Shown: positions 6,704-13,801 of the stretch, in pieces | Numbering within the stretch: the stretch's first letter is position 1 | How the letters are laid out: every line of letters begins with the position of its first letter | Source of the DNA: an uncultured Polaribacter sp. | GTDB lineage: Bacteria; Bacteroidota; Bacteroidia; Flavobacteriales; Flavobacteriaceae | Reading direction: 5' to 3' | Assembly: GCA_913050305.1 (NCBI GenBank) | Contig: CAJXAS010000017.1 | Location: 1-16,989, forward strand | Length of the DNA stretch: 16,989 nt | The notes under the pieces: generated by a model | What the model saw: only the letters and a program-made list of their open reading frames with translations | The model's database searches: none | What the model was told of the DNA's origin: nothing | Translations under genes and position numbers: made by a program

Positions 6704-7606
6704 TTAATGTAAAAATTTATCTACTACGTATATAATTTGTACAACTGTAATGTACAGGACACTCGATAACATTAATTTTCTCGCATCTATATTTTCTTGA
6801 CTTTTATAAAGTTTAACACCATAATGTAACATTACAATACCCAATAGCGCAATAATTACTGCGGTTGTTGGATAAATATAAAACGCTCCAGAAACTTTTA
6901 AAACTGGCGCTATAGAGACTAAAATCATTATTCCTGTATAAAAAATAATTTGCTTTATGGCCCCTCTATCTTTAGTTCCCATAGGCAACATATTAAAGCC
7001 CGCTTTTTTATACTCCTCAAACTGCAACCAACCAATTGCCCAAAAGTGCGGAAATTGCCAGAAGAACTGAATCATAAACAGAAATCCTGCTTCAATACCA
7101 AAATTATTAGTTGCGGCAACCCAACCAAGCATAAAAGGAATTGCTCCTGGAATTGCACCCACAAACACGGTTAAAGGTGTTACTGCCTTTAAAGGGGTGT
7201 AAACACATGTGTATAGGAATATTGACACTGCGCCAAATAATGCCGACTTAGGGTTGATGCTATATAAGATTGAAATACCTAAAACGGTAAATACTATTGC
7301 AATCGTTAATGCAACGTTTACAGACATTCTACCTGTTGGCAAAGGTCTGTTCTGCGTACGTTTCATAATAGCATCTGTATCTTTTTCTATAATTTGATTA
7401 AATGCATTAGAAGCACCAACCATGAAAAAACCACCAATAGCTAAAAGAAATAGTATAAAGTAATCTACAGTTTCTACCGCTAACAAATAACCAGCCACAG
7501 AAGAAAACACAACACTTAAAGACAAGCCAACTTTAGTAAGTTGCTTAAAGTCTGAAATAATAGTTTTCATAGATGTTTTATTATCTGAAATAACGGCTGT
7601 ATTCAT
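6704..7606 (-). CDS. ctaB: Protoheme IX farnesyltransferase (heme O synthase)
   Basis: CtaB/CyoE is an integral-membrane UbiA-family prenyltransferase that adds a farnesyl group to heme b to make heme O, the precursor of heme A of the oxidase. The signature is clear: NAFNQIIEKDTDAIMKRTQN (from about residue 67 in this numbering), containing the aspartate-rich prenyl-diphosphate motif, followed by RPLPTGRMS. A second conserved stretch is FFWQFPHFWAIGWLQFEEYKKAGFNMLP. Length is 300 residues from the ATG at 7606. A longer version from TTG at 7627 (307 residues) is possible, but that TTG lies inside a perfect -7 promoter box (7632-7625), so the ATG is preferred. It is the first gene of the oxidase operon. 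Heme A synthase is not in the window. Confidence 0.94.
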   Translation of the reverse strand: MNTAVISDNKTSMKTIISDFKQLTKVGLSLSVVFSSVAGYLLAVETVDYFILFLLAIGGFFMVGASNAFNQIIEKDTDAIMKRTQNRPLPTGRMSVNVALTIAIVFTVLGISILYSINPKSALFGAVSIFLYTCVYTPLKAVTPLTVFVGAIPGAIPFMLGWVAATNNFGIEAGFLFMIQFFWQFPHFWAIGWLQFEEYKKAGFNMLPMGTKDRGAIKQIIFYTGIMILVSIAPVLKVSGAFYIYPTTAVIIALLGIVMLHYGVKLYKSQENIDARKLMLSSVLYITVVQIIYVVDKFLH

Positions 7607-7624
7607 ATCACCATAATTAGCTTG

Positions 7625-7632
7625 CAAAGATA
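7625..7632 (-). promoter_or_regulatory. -7 box of the oxidase operon
   Basis: TATCTTTG on the minus strand is an exact TAnnTTTG match, 18 bases before the ATG of ctaB at 7606. A TATG 18-19 bases further upstream is an imperfect -33 element. The predicted transcript start is near 7618, downstream of the alternative TTG codon, which decides the ctaB start. Confidence 0.5.
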
Positions 7633-7686
7633 TTTGATAAATATGAATTTACCATAGTTTTTAGAGCTTTTGATGTTAAATAAATA

Positions 7687-7714
7687 AAAAAACCCACTCA
7701 ATAAATTGAGTGGG
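7687..7714 (-). terminator. Second (distal) terminator of the deoC-acyltransferase unit
   Basis: A perfect 10-bp inverted repeat, CCCACTCAAT (7693-7702) and its complement (7705-7714). On the minus strand it is followed by TTTTTTATTTA, while the plus-strand side has no T-run, so it acts on the minus strand. It is a second stop signal behind the hairpin at 7738-7762 and insulates the ctaB promoter. Confidence 0.8.
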
Positions 7715-7728
7715 AAAATTGCTATGAA

Positions 7729-7762
7729 AAAGAAAAAGTGTAATTCTTTAAAAGAACTACAC
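7729..7762 (-). terminator. First (proximal) terminator of the acyltransferase gene
   Basis: Two 11-base arms (7738-7748 and 7752-7762) with a 3-base loop. On the minus-strand RNA all 11 positions pair, one of them as a G-U wobble; on the plus-strand RNA that pair would be an A-C mismatch. This and the following TTTTTCTTTTTC on the minus strand show that the hairpin belongs to minus-strand transcription. It lies about 38 bases past the acyltransferase stop. Confidence 0.7.
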
Positions 7763-7800
7763 ATCAAAGATAATATATATATATGTAAAAAAATAAAATA

Positions 7801-8373
7801 TTATAATTTTATAACAATATTCTTTTTTAGTAAATATTCTTGGTTACTTTCTATACAAGTTGCAAAACCTTTTTCATCAAATTCTAATCTATGGCCATAT
7901 TCACTAACCCAACCTATTTGCTTCGAAGGGTTTCCAACAACCAAGGCAAAAGGTAAAACCTCTTTAGTAACCACTGCACCAGCGCCAATAAAAGCATATT
8001 CACCAATATTGTTACCACAAATAATAGTAGCATTAGCACCAATAGTAGCTCCTTTTTTTACAATAGTTTTTTGGTATTCATTTTGTCTTTTAATGGCACT
8101 TCTAGGGTTTATCACATTTGTAAAAACCATAGAGGGACCTAAAAAAACATCATCTTCACAAATAACCCCACTGTAAATAGAAACATTATTTTGAACTTTT
8201 ACATTTTGTCCAAGAATAACTTTTGGAGAAATCACTACATTTTGTCCAATATTACAACCTTCTCCGATAACACAATGGGACATAATATGACTAAAGTGCC
8301 AAATTTTAGTATCTTTCCCAATAGTACAATCAGTATCTATAACAGCTGTTTCGTGCGCAAAAAAATCTTTCAA
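7801..8373 (-). CDS. Left-handed beta-helix sugar N-acyltransferase, WbpD/WlbB-like
   Basis: A 190-residue protein made mostly of hexapeptide repeats (isoleucine/valine every sixth residue, about 10-145), the left-handed beta-helix fold of acyl-CoA-dependent acyltransferases. WHFSHI (25-30), PSMVFTNVINPRS (80-92), GATIGANATIICG (108-120) and IGAGAVVTKEVLPFALVVGN (129-148) match enzymes such as WbpD and WlbB, which acetylate the 3-amino group of a UDP-2,3-diamino-sugar for surface polysaccharides. No dehydrogenase or aminotransferase partner is in the window, so the substrate is unproven. The start is TTG (8373-8371), 2 bases after the deoC stop; no ATG is available before the conserved FAHETAVID. 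It forms a two-gene unit with deoC and ends with two terminators. Confidence 0.88.
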   Translation of the reverse strand: MKDFFAHETAVIDTDCTIGKDTKIWHFSHIMSHCVIGEGCNIGQNVVISPKVILGQNVKVQNNVSIYSGVICEDDVFLGPSMVFTNVINPRSAIKRQNEYQKTIVKKGATIGANATIICGNNIGEYAFIGAGAVVTKEVLPFALVVGNPSKQIGWVSEYGHRLEFDEKGFATCIESNQEYLLKKNIVIKL

Positions 8374-8375
8374 AA

Positions 8376-9122
8376 TTAGTAGCTTTGGTTTGAGTGTTGT
8401 TCTTTATTTATTATTTCTTTTGATGAAGATGTTCCAATTCTATCTACTCCTAAAGAAATCATTTTCAAAGCTGTTTCGTAATCTCTTACACCACCTGCAG
8501 CCTTAATTTTTAATGGTTTCGCATTTTTAGAAATTAACATCATATTTTCAAAAGTAGCCCCATTTGGAATCTCCCTTTCTGTTTTAAAAAATCCTGTAGA
8601 CGATTTTACAAACACATTTTTTGCGTTTTCTTCTCCAAAATTTTCTAAAACAAGTTGTTTCACAAGTTGTGAAATTACAATTATTTCTTCATTTGATAAA
8701 GCTGCAACTTCTATAATAAATTTTGCAATTTTTTGATTGCTAAGGCAAAGTGCTATGCAACGAGTTACTTCTTCTGTTACCAAATCTATATTTCCTTTTT
8801 TAAAAGCATTATAATTAACAACGAAATCCAACTCATCTGCACCTAATTTAATTGCATTTTCAGCTTCTTGTATTTTTTGCTTTAAAGATGCATCTCCGCA
8901 GGGAAAGTCAATGACAGTGCCAATTAAAACCTTAGATCCTGAAATGCTTATTATTTTTTTTACCGCTGCTATATAGTTGGAACGGATCATAACTAACTTA
9001 TAATCATAGCTAATTGCCTCCTTTGTAAGTGCCACTATTTTCTCCAAATTTTCTTTTTCAGTAATACCTAATTGTATTGCCGTTTTTAAATATGTTGCGT
9101 CCAAATAATGACTTATTTTCAT
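8376..9122 (-). CDS. deoC: Deoxyribose-phosphate aldolase
   Basis: DeoC (DERA) cleaves 2-deoxyribose 5-phosphate to glyceraldehyde 3-phosphate and acetaldehyde in deoxynucleoside breakdown. The 248-residue protein has the full class I aldolase pattern: Asp99 in ADELDFVVNYNA (95-106), the Schiff-base lysine Lys173 in FVKSSTGF (171-178), and Lys207 in KIKAAGGVRD (205-214), which lowers the pKa of the first. The C-terminus contains GVDRIGTSSS. The N-terminal YLDATYLKT is the flavobacterial version of the usual LDHTLLK. The ATG lies 4 bases after a -7 box. It is followed after 2 bases by a sugar acyltransferase; no other nucleoside-catabolism genes are nearby. Confidence 0.96.
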   Translation of the reverse strand: MKISHYLDATYLKTAIQLGITEKENLEKIVALTKEAISYDYKLVMIRSNYIAAVKKIISISGSKVLIGTVIDFPCGDASLKQKIQEAENAIKLGADELDFVVNYNAFKKGNIDLVTEEVTRCIALCLSNQKIAKFIIEVAALSNEEIIVISQLVKQLVLENFGEENAKNVFVKSSTGFFKTEREIPNGATFENMMLISKNAKPLKIKAAGGVRDYETALKMISLGVDRIGTSSSKEIINKEQHSNQSY

Positions 9123-9126
9123 TTTA

Positions 9127-9134
9127 CAAAAATA
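9127..9134 (-). promoter_or_regulatory. -7 box close to the deoC start
   Basis: TATTTTTG on the minus strand matches TAnnTTTG, only 4 bases before the ATG of deoC. A transcript starting a few bases past the box would have almost no 5' leader. No -33 TTTG is visible. Confidence 0.35.
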
Positions 9135-9156
9135 ACAAAATCTAAATAACAGCTAT

Positions 9157-9189
9157 AAAAAAACCCAACCAATTGGTTGGGTTTTTTTT
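9157..9189 (-). terminator. Terminator of the TonB-like gene
   Basis: CCCAACCAATTGGTTGGG (9164-9181) is a perfect 18-base palindrome flanked by seven A on the left and eight T on the right, so it has U-runs on both strands. It begins right at the stop codon of the TonB-like gene (the stop uses part of the T-run) and stands upstream of the deoC promoter. The symmetric form could work in both directions, but only minus-strand genes are nearby. Confidence 0.85.
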
Positions 9190-9931
9190 ACTCTACACTA
9201 AAAGCTATTGGTAGTGTATACCTGACTCTTACAAATCTATTTTGTTGCTGTCCTGGAGTAAATTTAGGAAGTTTCTTAATGAGCCTTGCTGTTTCTTTTT
9301 TTAATTGTTTATGAGGTGCTCTAATTTTTATGTCTATAACATTACCTTTCTTATCTATTAAAAATTGCGTTCTAATTTTATATTTTCCAGCACTTAATCC
9401 TAACTCATTTGCAAGACCTGCATCAAAATTACGTTGTACAAAACGTTTCATTTTTCTATCGAAACACACTTTGTTTTCGGTTTTAGAAAGCCCCTCACAT
9501 CCTTTAAAAATAGGTGCATTTTGAATGTTGATAAAAGAGACAGCATCTTCAGGTCTAAACTCTTCATCTTCTTTTTCTTCTTCAAAACTATCAATATCTA
9601 ATATTTTCGGATTTTCGACATCAATATCAATAACCGTCTCAATTATTGGATTGTCAGCTTTTATTATTTTTTCAAAAAAAACAGGTTTTTGTTTTGGAGT
9701 TTCTTGTTTTGGAATAATTTTTGGCTCTTTTCTAAAAACAACTTCTGTATCAGGAGTAAATAGATAGACTTCAGATTTAAAATCTAAATTTTCGTCTGCC
9801 ACTGTCTTATGCTCTGTCTTATGCTCTAAAGAAATAAAAACGACAAAGAGCACCAGAACAAGACCTAACTGCAGAAAGATGTTAGAAAACTTTTCTAATT
9901 GTTTGGTAGGTTGCTTTTTTAGATTTTTCAT
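9188..9931 (-). CDS. TonB C-terminal domain protein (orphan energy transducer)
   Basis: A 247-residue protein with one N-terminal helix (about 16-34), a periplasmic linker rich in Lys, Pro and Glu (65-130), and a C-terminal TonB-like domain (about 180-247: YKIRTQFLIDKKGNVIDIKI, then LPKFTPGQQ and RVRYTLPIAF). TonB carries proton-motive energy from ExbB-ExbD to outer-membrane receptors. A pair of cysteines, Cys145 and Cys156, precedes the domain, a common Bacteroidota form. The frame extends 23 codons upstream, but that part begins inside the preceding gene's terminator hairpin, so the ATG at 9931 is chosen. No exbB, exbD or receptor gene is close. Confidence 0.88.
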   Translation of the reverse strand: MKNLKKQPTKQLEKFSNIFLQLGLVLVLFVVFISLEHKTEHKTVADENLDFKSEVYLFTPDTEVVFRKEPKIIPKQETPKQKPVFFEKIIKADNPIIETVIDIDVENPKILDIDSFEEEKEDEEFRPEDAVSFINIQNAPIFKGCEGLSKTENKVCFDRKMKRFVQRNFDAGLANELGLSAGKYKIRTQFLIDKKGNVIDIKIRAPHKQLKKETARLIKKLPKFTPGQQQNRFVRVRYTLPIAFSVE

Positions 9932-9982
9932 AATTAAATTGTTTTTAAAGGTTAAGACTATTTTAAAACCAAAGAACATGCC

Positions 9983-10018
9983 AAAAAAAAACAGCATCAA
10001 ATTTCTTTGATGCTGTTT
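9983..10018 (-). terminator. Terminator of the DUF3109 gene
   Basis: A perfect 13-bp inverted repeat, AAACAGCATCAAA (9989-10001) and its complement (10006-10018), with a 4-base loop. The minus-strand T-run is nine long (complement of 9983-9991). It lies 27 bases past the DUF3109 stop and upstream of the TonB-like gene. Confidence 0.9.
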
Positions 10019-10045
10019 ATCTTATTTAATTAAAAAATATAAAAA

Positions 10046-10615
10046 TTATTCTAAATGTTTCGCTGCTACTTTCTCTAATTGATCATACCAATTTTGGCCA
10101 AATTTACGCACCAAAGCTTGTTTAACAAACTTGTATACTGGCACTTGTAGTTCTTTTCCTAAAGTACAAGCATCATCACAAATCTCCCACTTGTGGTAAT
10201 TTACAGCAGAAAACTCGCTGTAATCTTTTACTCTTATTGGGTATAAGTGGCAAGAAACTGGTTTTTTCCAATCTATTTCCCCAGAATTATATGCTTCTTC
10301 AATACCACATAAGGTTTTATTCTTTTCATCGAAAATTACATAAGCACAGTCTGCATTATTAATTAAAGGAGTTTCGATTTCTCCCCATTCATTTTTAACC
10401 CAAACACCTTCTTTCTCGATAACAGCAATTCCTTCTTTTCTTAAGAAAGGCTTTATCTTCGGATAAATATCTTCTAAAATTTTAGCCTCCCCTTCCTCTA
10501 AAGGGGCACCAGCATCGCCGTCTACACAGCAAGCACCGCCACAAGCAGAAAGATTACACACAAAATCTTTTTCTATAATATCTTCTGAAACTATTGTTTT
10601 CCCTAGTTGAAACAT
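10046..10615 (-). CDS. DUF3109 family cysteine-rich protein
   Basis: A 189-residue soluble protein of the DUF3109 family, common in the Bacteroidota and of unknown function. It has nine cysteines: 20, 25, 29 and 30 in CNLSACGGACCVDGDAGAP, then 90, 103, 122, 146 and 150. The spacing resembles the YkgJ-type metal (zinc or iron-sulfur) binding proteins, so a metal site is likely. VSCHLYPIRV (120-129) and INNADCAYV (85-93) are other conserved-looking parts. The ATG at 10615 is chosen; a longer frame from TTG at 10633 would start inside a -7 box (10627-10620). It is a single gene with its own terminator and is divergent from the MarC gene. Confidence 0.88.
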   Translation of the reverse strand: MFQLGKTIVSEDIIEKDFVCNLSACGGACCVDGDAGAPLEEGEAKILEDIYPKIKPFLRKEGIAVIEKEGVWVKNEWGEIETPLINNADCAYVIFDEKNKTLCGIEEAYNSGEIDWKKPVSCHLYPIRVKDYSEFSAVNYHKWEICDDACTLGKELQVPVYKFVKQALVRKFGQNWYDQLEKVAAKHLE

Positions 10616-10619
10616 CTGA

Positions 10620-10627
10620 CAAAAATA
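10620..10627 (-). promoter_or_regulatory. -7 box close to the DUF3109 start
   Basis: TATTTTTG on the minus strand matches TAnnTTTG and lies 4 bases before the ATG at 10615. As at deoC, the transcript would be nearly leaderless. No -33 TTTG is seen. Confidence 0.35.
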
Positions 10628-10654
10628 AGACAATTATTTACTTTAAATTTACAC

Positions 10655-10681
10655 TTTGCTAAACTTAGTTAACTAATTTTG
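10655..10681 (+). promoter_or_regulatory. Promoter of the MarC-flavoprotein operon
   Basis: TTTG (10655-10658) is followed after 15 bases by TAATTTTG (10674-10681), an exact -7 match; the spacing is a little shorter than the usual 17-20. The ATG at 10702 is 20 bases further. An AAAAAAAGAGA just before the start is purine-rich but not a clear ribosome binding site. Confidence 0.45.
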
Positions 10682-10701
10682 TAAAATTAAAAAAAGAGAT
10701 C

Positions 10702-11283
10702 ATGAAATTCAACTTTAAAGAAATAGTTACGGCATTTATGGTATTATTTGCTGTTATAGATATTGTAGGAAACATTCCTATTATTATCGATTTACGCAAA
10801 AAAGTAGGGCACATACAATCTGGAAAAGCCTCTTTAATTGCAGGTGTTATTATGATTGTATTCCTTTTTTTAGGACAAAGTTTATTAGGCTTAATAGGTA
10901 TCGATGTAAATTCTTTTGCCGTTGCAGGGTCTTTTATCTTATTCTTTATTGCTTTAGAAATGATTTTAGGAATTACACTGTATAAAGACGATGAAAATTC
11001 AGCTACCATTACAGCCACTGTTTTTCCATTAGCTTTTCCTTTAATTGCAGGCCCTGGTAGTTTAACAACGTTGCTTTCTTTGCGTTCAGAGTTTCATATA
11101 GAAAATATAATTGTAGCCGTTTTATTAAACGTAGCATTAATTTATGCTGTTTTAAAAACATCTTCTAAAATTGAAAAAATTATTGGTCCGAACGGAATTT
11201 TAATTATTAGAAAAATCTTTGGAGTCATATTATTAGCTATTTCTGTAAAATTATTCGCAACCAATATAAAAGAATTGTTTTAA
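10702..11283 (+). CDS. MarC family (UPF0056) integral membrane protein
   Basis: A 193-residue membrane protein of the MarC/UPF0056 family with about six helices. The conserved pieces are FAVIDIVGNIPIIIDL (16-31) and FPLAFPLIAGPGSLTTLLSL (108-127), where the two DxxGxxP/AGPG half-motifs are family hallmarks. The transport substrate is unknown; the old link of MarC to antibiotic resistance has not held up. It is the first gene of a two-gene plus-strand operon, with only one base between its stop and the next ATG. Length is normal. Confidence 0.92.
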   Translation: MKFNFKEIVTAFMVLFAVIDIVGNIPIIIDLRKKVGHIQSGKASLIAGVIMIVFLFLGQSLLGLIGIDVNSFAVAGSFILFFIALEMILGITLYKDDENSATITATVFPLAFPLIAGPGSLTTLLSLRSEFHIENIIVAVLLNVALIYAVLKTSSKIEKIIGPNGILIIRKIFGVILLAISVKLFATNIKELF

Positions 11284-11284
11284 A

Positions 11285-11890
11285 ATGAATTTTGATGTAT
11301 TAATTATTGGTGGTGGTGTTTCTGGTTTGCAATGTGCCTTGGTTTTAGGTTCTGCAAAAGAAAAGCCTTTTGCAATGGATAAAAAGATTGGTGTTATTGT
11401 GCACCAAAAAGCATCTCACTTGCAAAATGCTTTATTTAATAATGTTTTAGGGTTGCCTGCAAAAACTATAGGAAGAAATATTTTAGTTGAGGGAAGACAA
11501 CAGTTATCAACTTTATACCCTACTATTTCTCAAATAGAAATGGAAAAAGTAATTTCTGTCGATGATTTGAAGGATGTATATAAAATTGTTACAAATAAAG
11601 GCACATACACCTCTAAAATTGTAATTATTGCTTTAAATTACTCTAAACCTTTTACTATAACAGGTTTAGAAAATTTTATAGAACCTCACGAAAAAGCAAA
11701 TCCAGAAAAAGATAGAATTCAACTTAAAAACAAAGAGGGTTTTATAAAAGATGGCTTGTATTGTTGCGGAACCATTGCTGGTTGTAGAAGTCAGTTTGCA
11801 ATTGCCGCAGGAAGCGGAGCTGCTGTTGCAACAGACATATTAACCCTTTGGAATGGTGGTAATCATATTAAAATTCACGACAAATTATAA
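11285..11890 (+). CDS. Short FAD-binding thioredoxin-reductase-like protein
   Basis: A 201-residue flavoprotein. The N-terminus VLIIGGGVSGLQ (5-16) is a GxGxxG Rossmann motif for the ADP part of FAD. YTSKIVIIALNYSKPFTITG (108-127) corresponds to the end of the first FAD segment, and GLYCCGTIAGCRSQFAIAAG (157-176) to the second FAD motif, like the GD...Q..AA..G of thioredoxin reductases. The roughly 120-residue NADPH domain and the CxxC active site that normally sit between these parts are absent; usual family length is about 310. It may be an FAD-binding protein using another electron donor, or a non-catalytic one. It starts one base after the MarC gene, so the two are co-expressed. It ends 7 bases before a strong terminator. 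Confidence 0.82.
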   Translation: MNFDVLIIGGGVSGLQCALVLGSAKEKPFAMDKKIGVIVHQKASHLQNALFNNVLGLPAKTIGRNILVEGRQQLSTLYPTISQIEMEKVISVDDLKDVYKIVTNKGTYTSKIVIIALNYSKPFTITGLENFIEPHEKANPEKDRIQLKNKEGFIKDGLYCCGTIAGCRSQFAIAAGSGAAVATDILTLWNGGNHIKIHDKL

Positions 11891-11892
11891 CT

Positions 11893-11924
11893 AAAAAATC
11901 CAGCTATACAGCTGGATTTTTTTT
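11893..11924. terminator. Bidirectional terminator between convergent operons
   Basis: AATCCAGCT (11897-11905), a 4-base ATAC loop and AGCTGGATT (11910-11918) form a perfect 9-bp stem, with six A before it and six more T after it. It serves the MarC-flavoprotein operon on the plus strand and glmS on the minus strand (stop at 11943). Confidence 0.88.
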
Positions 11925-11942
11925 ATTTTAAAAGGAAAAAAA

Positions 11943-13799
11943 TTACTCTACCGTAACAGATTTCGCTAGGTTTCTTGGTTGATCTACATTCTTATTTAAC
12001 ATTACTGCAATATGATAAGAAAGTAACTGAAAAGGTATTGTGGTTAACAAAGGGGCTAAGGCTTCCTCCGTTTCTGGAATTTCAATTACATGATCAGCAA
12101 TTTCTTTTACCTGAGTATCTCCCTCGGTAACAATTGCAATAATTTTACCGGATCTAGATTTAATTTCTTGAATATTACTTACTACTTTTTCGTAATGTCC
12201 TTTACTTGTAGCAATCACAAAAATTGGCATATTCTCATCAATCAAAGCAATTGGCCCGTGTTTCATTTCTGCTGCAGGATAGCCTTCTGCATGAATATAT
12301 GAAATCTCTTTTAATTTTAAAGCACCTTCTAAAGCTACAGGGAAGTTAAAACCTCTACCTAAATACAAGCAATTTTTAGCATCTTTATAAACTGCTGCGA
12401 TTTCCTTTACTTTGTCTTCTATTTTTAATAAAGTCTCTATTTTCTTAGGTATTAACTTCATTTCTTGCATAAACGCTCTCAGTTCAGGTTTCGAAATTTC
12501 CCCTTTTCTAGAAGCTAATTTTAATGCAATTAATGTTAAAACTGTAATTTGTGTTGTAAATGCTTTTGTTGAAGCAACTCCTATTTCTGGACCTGCATGC
12601 GTGTATGCTCCCGCATCTGTTTCTCTCGCGATAGAAGATCCTACCACATTACAAATACCAAAAACAAATGCACCCTTTGATTTTGCTAATTTTATTGCTG
12701 CTAATGTATCTGCAGTTTCACCAGATTGCGAAATTGCAATCACCACATCTTTTGATGTAATTACGGGGTTTCTATACCTAAATTCTGACGCATACTCTAC
12801 TTCAACTGGTATGCGTGCTTTATCTTCAATAAGATATTCTCCTACTAAACCAGCATGCCAAGAAGTACCACAAGCAATAATAATAATTCTATCTGCATTT
12901 AAAAACTTATTAATATGATCATCTATACCAGACATCCTTATAACACCCTCATCGGCAAGCATTCTTCCACGGTAGGTATCTATAATTGCTTTAGGTTGCT
13001 CATGTATTTCTTTCAGCATAAAATTATCATAACCTCCTTTTTCTATCTGATCTAGACTTAATTTAAGCTTCTGAACATTAGCGTCAACTTGAACATCATT
13101 TTTAATTTTTCGTATTTTAATGTCTTTCCCTACCTTAATGATTGCAAGCTCTTCGTCTTCTAAATAAATAGCACTTTTTGTGTATTCAATAAAAGGAGAA
13201 GCATCTGAAGCGATAAAAAACTCAGAATTCTCTTTTCCAACTCCTATTGCAATTGGGCTCCCTAAACGCGCCACAACTATTTCATTTGGCTTTGCTTTGT
13301 CGAAAACAGCAATCGCATAGGCACCGATAACATTATTTAGAGCCAATTGTACCGCTTTCCCTAATTTACATCCTTCGTTTTTCTTAACCTCTTCTATTAA
13401 GTTCACTAAAACTTCAGTATCTGTATCGCTTTTAAAAACGTATCCTCTAGAAATTAATTCTTTCCTAAGGGCATCGTAGTTTTCAATGATTCCGTTATGA
13501 ACAATTACTAAATTACTCGATTGAGAGGTATGGGGATGAGAATTAATATCATTTGGAACCCCGTGTGTTGCCCAACGCGTATGACCGATTCCTATTTGGC
13601 CAACTTTTCTTTGCGCTTCTTTTTCTGTAATCGCCTCTAAATCAGAAACTTTTCCTTTTGTTTTTGAAAGTTGAATATTTTTACCGTCAAACATCATAAT
13701 ACCAGAGCTATCATACCCCCTGTATTCTAATCTTTTTAATCCGTTCATTACTATAGGATACGCATCTCTGTATCCTATATAACCTGTTATTCCACACAT
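11943..13799 (-). CDS. glmS: Glutamine-fructose-6-phosphate aminotransferase (isomerizing)
   Basis: GlmS makes glucosamine 6-phosphate from fructose 6-phosphate and glutamine, the first step of UDP-GlcNAc synthesis for peptidoglycan and LPS. The protein has 618 residues, full length. The N-terminal glutaminase begins with catalytic Cys2 (MCGITGYIG), so the start is certain; GHTRWATHG (72-80) and HNGIIEN (101-107) complete its site. Two SIS domains follow: ACGTSWHAG and ISQSGETADTLAA in the first, LGRGFNFPVALEGALKLKEI and HAEGYPAAEMKHGP in the second. The C-terminus is DQPRNLAKSVTVE. It is the third gene of the operon, 15 bases after the DUF4270 gene. With so short a gap there is no glmS ribozyme. 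Confidence 0.98.
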   Translation of the reverse strand: MCGITGYIGYRDAYPIVMNGLKRLEYRGYDSSGIMMFDGKNIQLSKTKGKVSDLEAITEKEAQRKVGQIGIGHTRWATHGVPNDINSHPHTSQSSNLVIVHNGIIENYDALRKELISRGYVFKSDTDTEVLVNLIEEVKKNEGCKLGKAVQLALNNVIGAYAIAVFDKAKPNEIVVARLGSPIAIGVGKENSEFFIASDASPFIEYTKSAIYLEDEELAIIKVGKDIKIRKIKNDVQVDANVQKLKLSLDQIEKGGYDNFMLKEIHEQPKAIIDTYRGRMLADEGVIRMSGIDDHINKFLNADRIIIIACGTSWHAGLVGEYLIEDKARIPVEVEYASEFRYRNPVITSKDVVIAISQSGETADTLAAIKLAKSKGAFVFGICNVVGSSIARETDAGAYTHAGPEIGVASTKAFTTQITVLTLIALKLASRKGEISKPELRAFMQEMKLIPKKIETLLKIEDKVKEIAAVYKDAKNCLYLGRGFNFPVALEGALKLKEISYIHAEGYPAAEMKHGPIALIDENMPIFVIATSKGHYEKVVSNIQEIKSRSGKIIAIVTEGDTQVKEIADHVIEIPETEEALAPLLTTIPFQLLSYHIAVMLNKNVDQPRNLAKSVTVE

Positions 13800-13801
13800 A
13801 G

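Noticed and set aside
7770..7784. A short AT dinucleotide run near 7770-7784
   Set aside because: Too short to be called a repeat locus; it is within the AT-rich spacer between the acyltransferase stop and its terminator.
7706..8176. A plus-strand frame of 156 codons over the acyltransferase end
   Set aside because: It crosses two terminators and is antisense to the hexapeptide repeats, whose regular codons create open frames on the other strand.
9164..9181. The CCAACCAATTGGTTGG palindrome as an operator or attachment site
   Set aside because: It is flanked by A and T runs and sits exactly at a stop codon, which fits a terminator fully; no repeat copy was seen elsewhere.
10665..11018. A minus-strand frame of 117 codons opposite the MarC gene
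   Set aside because: It lies antisense to a clear MarC protein and overlaps the MarC promoter.
12412..12918. A plus-strand frame of 168 codons opposite glmS
   Set aside because: It is fully antisense to the SIS domains of glmS, has no homology I recognise and no promoter; it reflects the codon pattern of the true gene.
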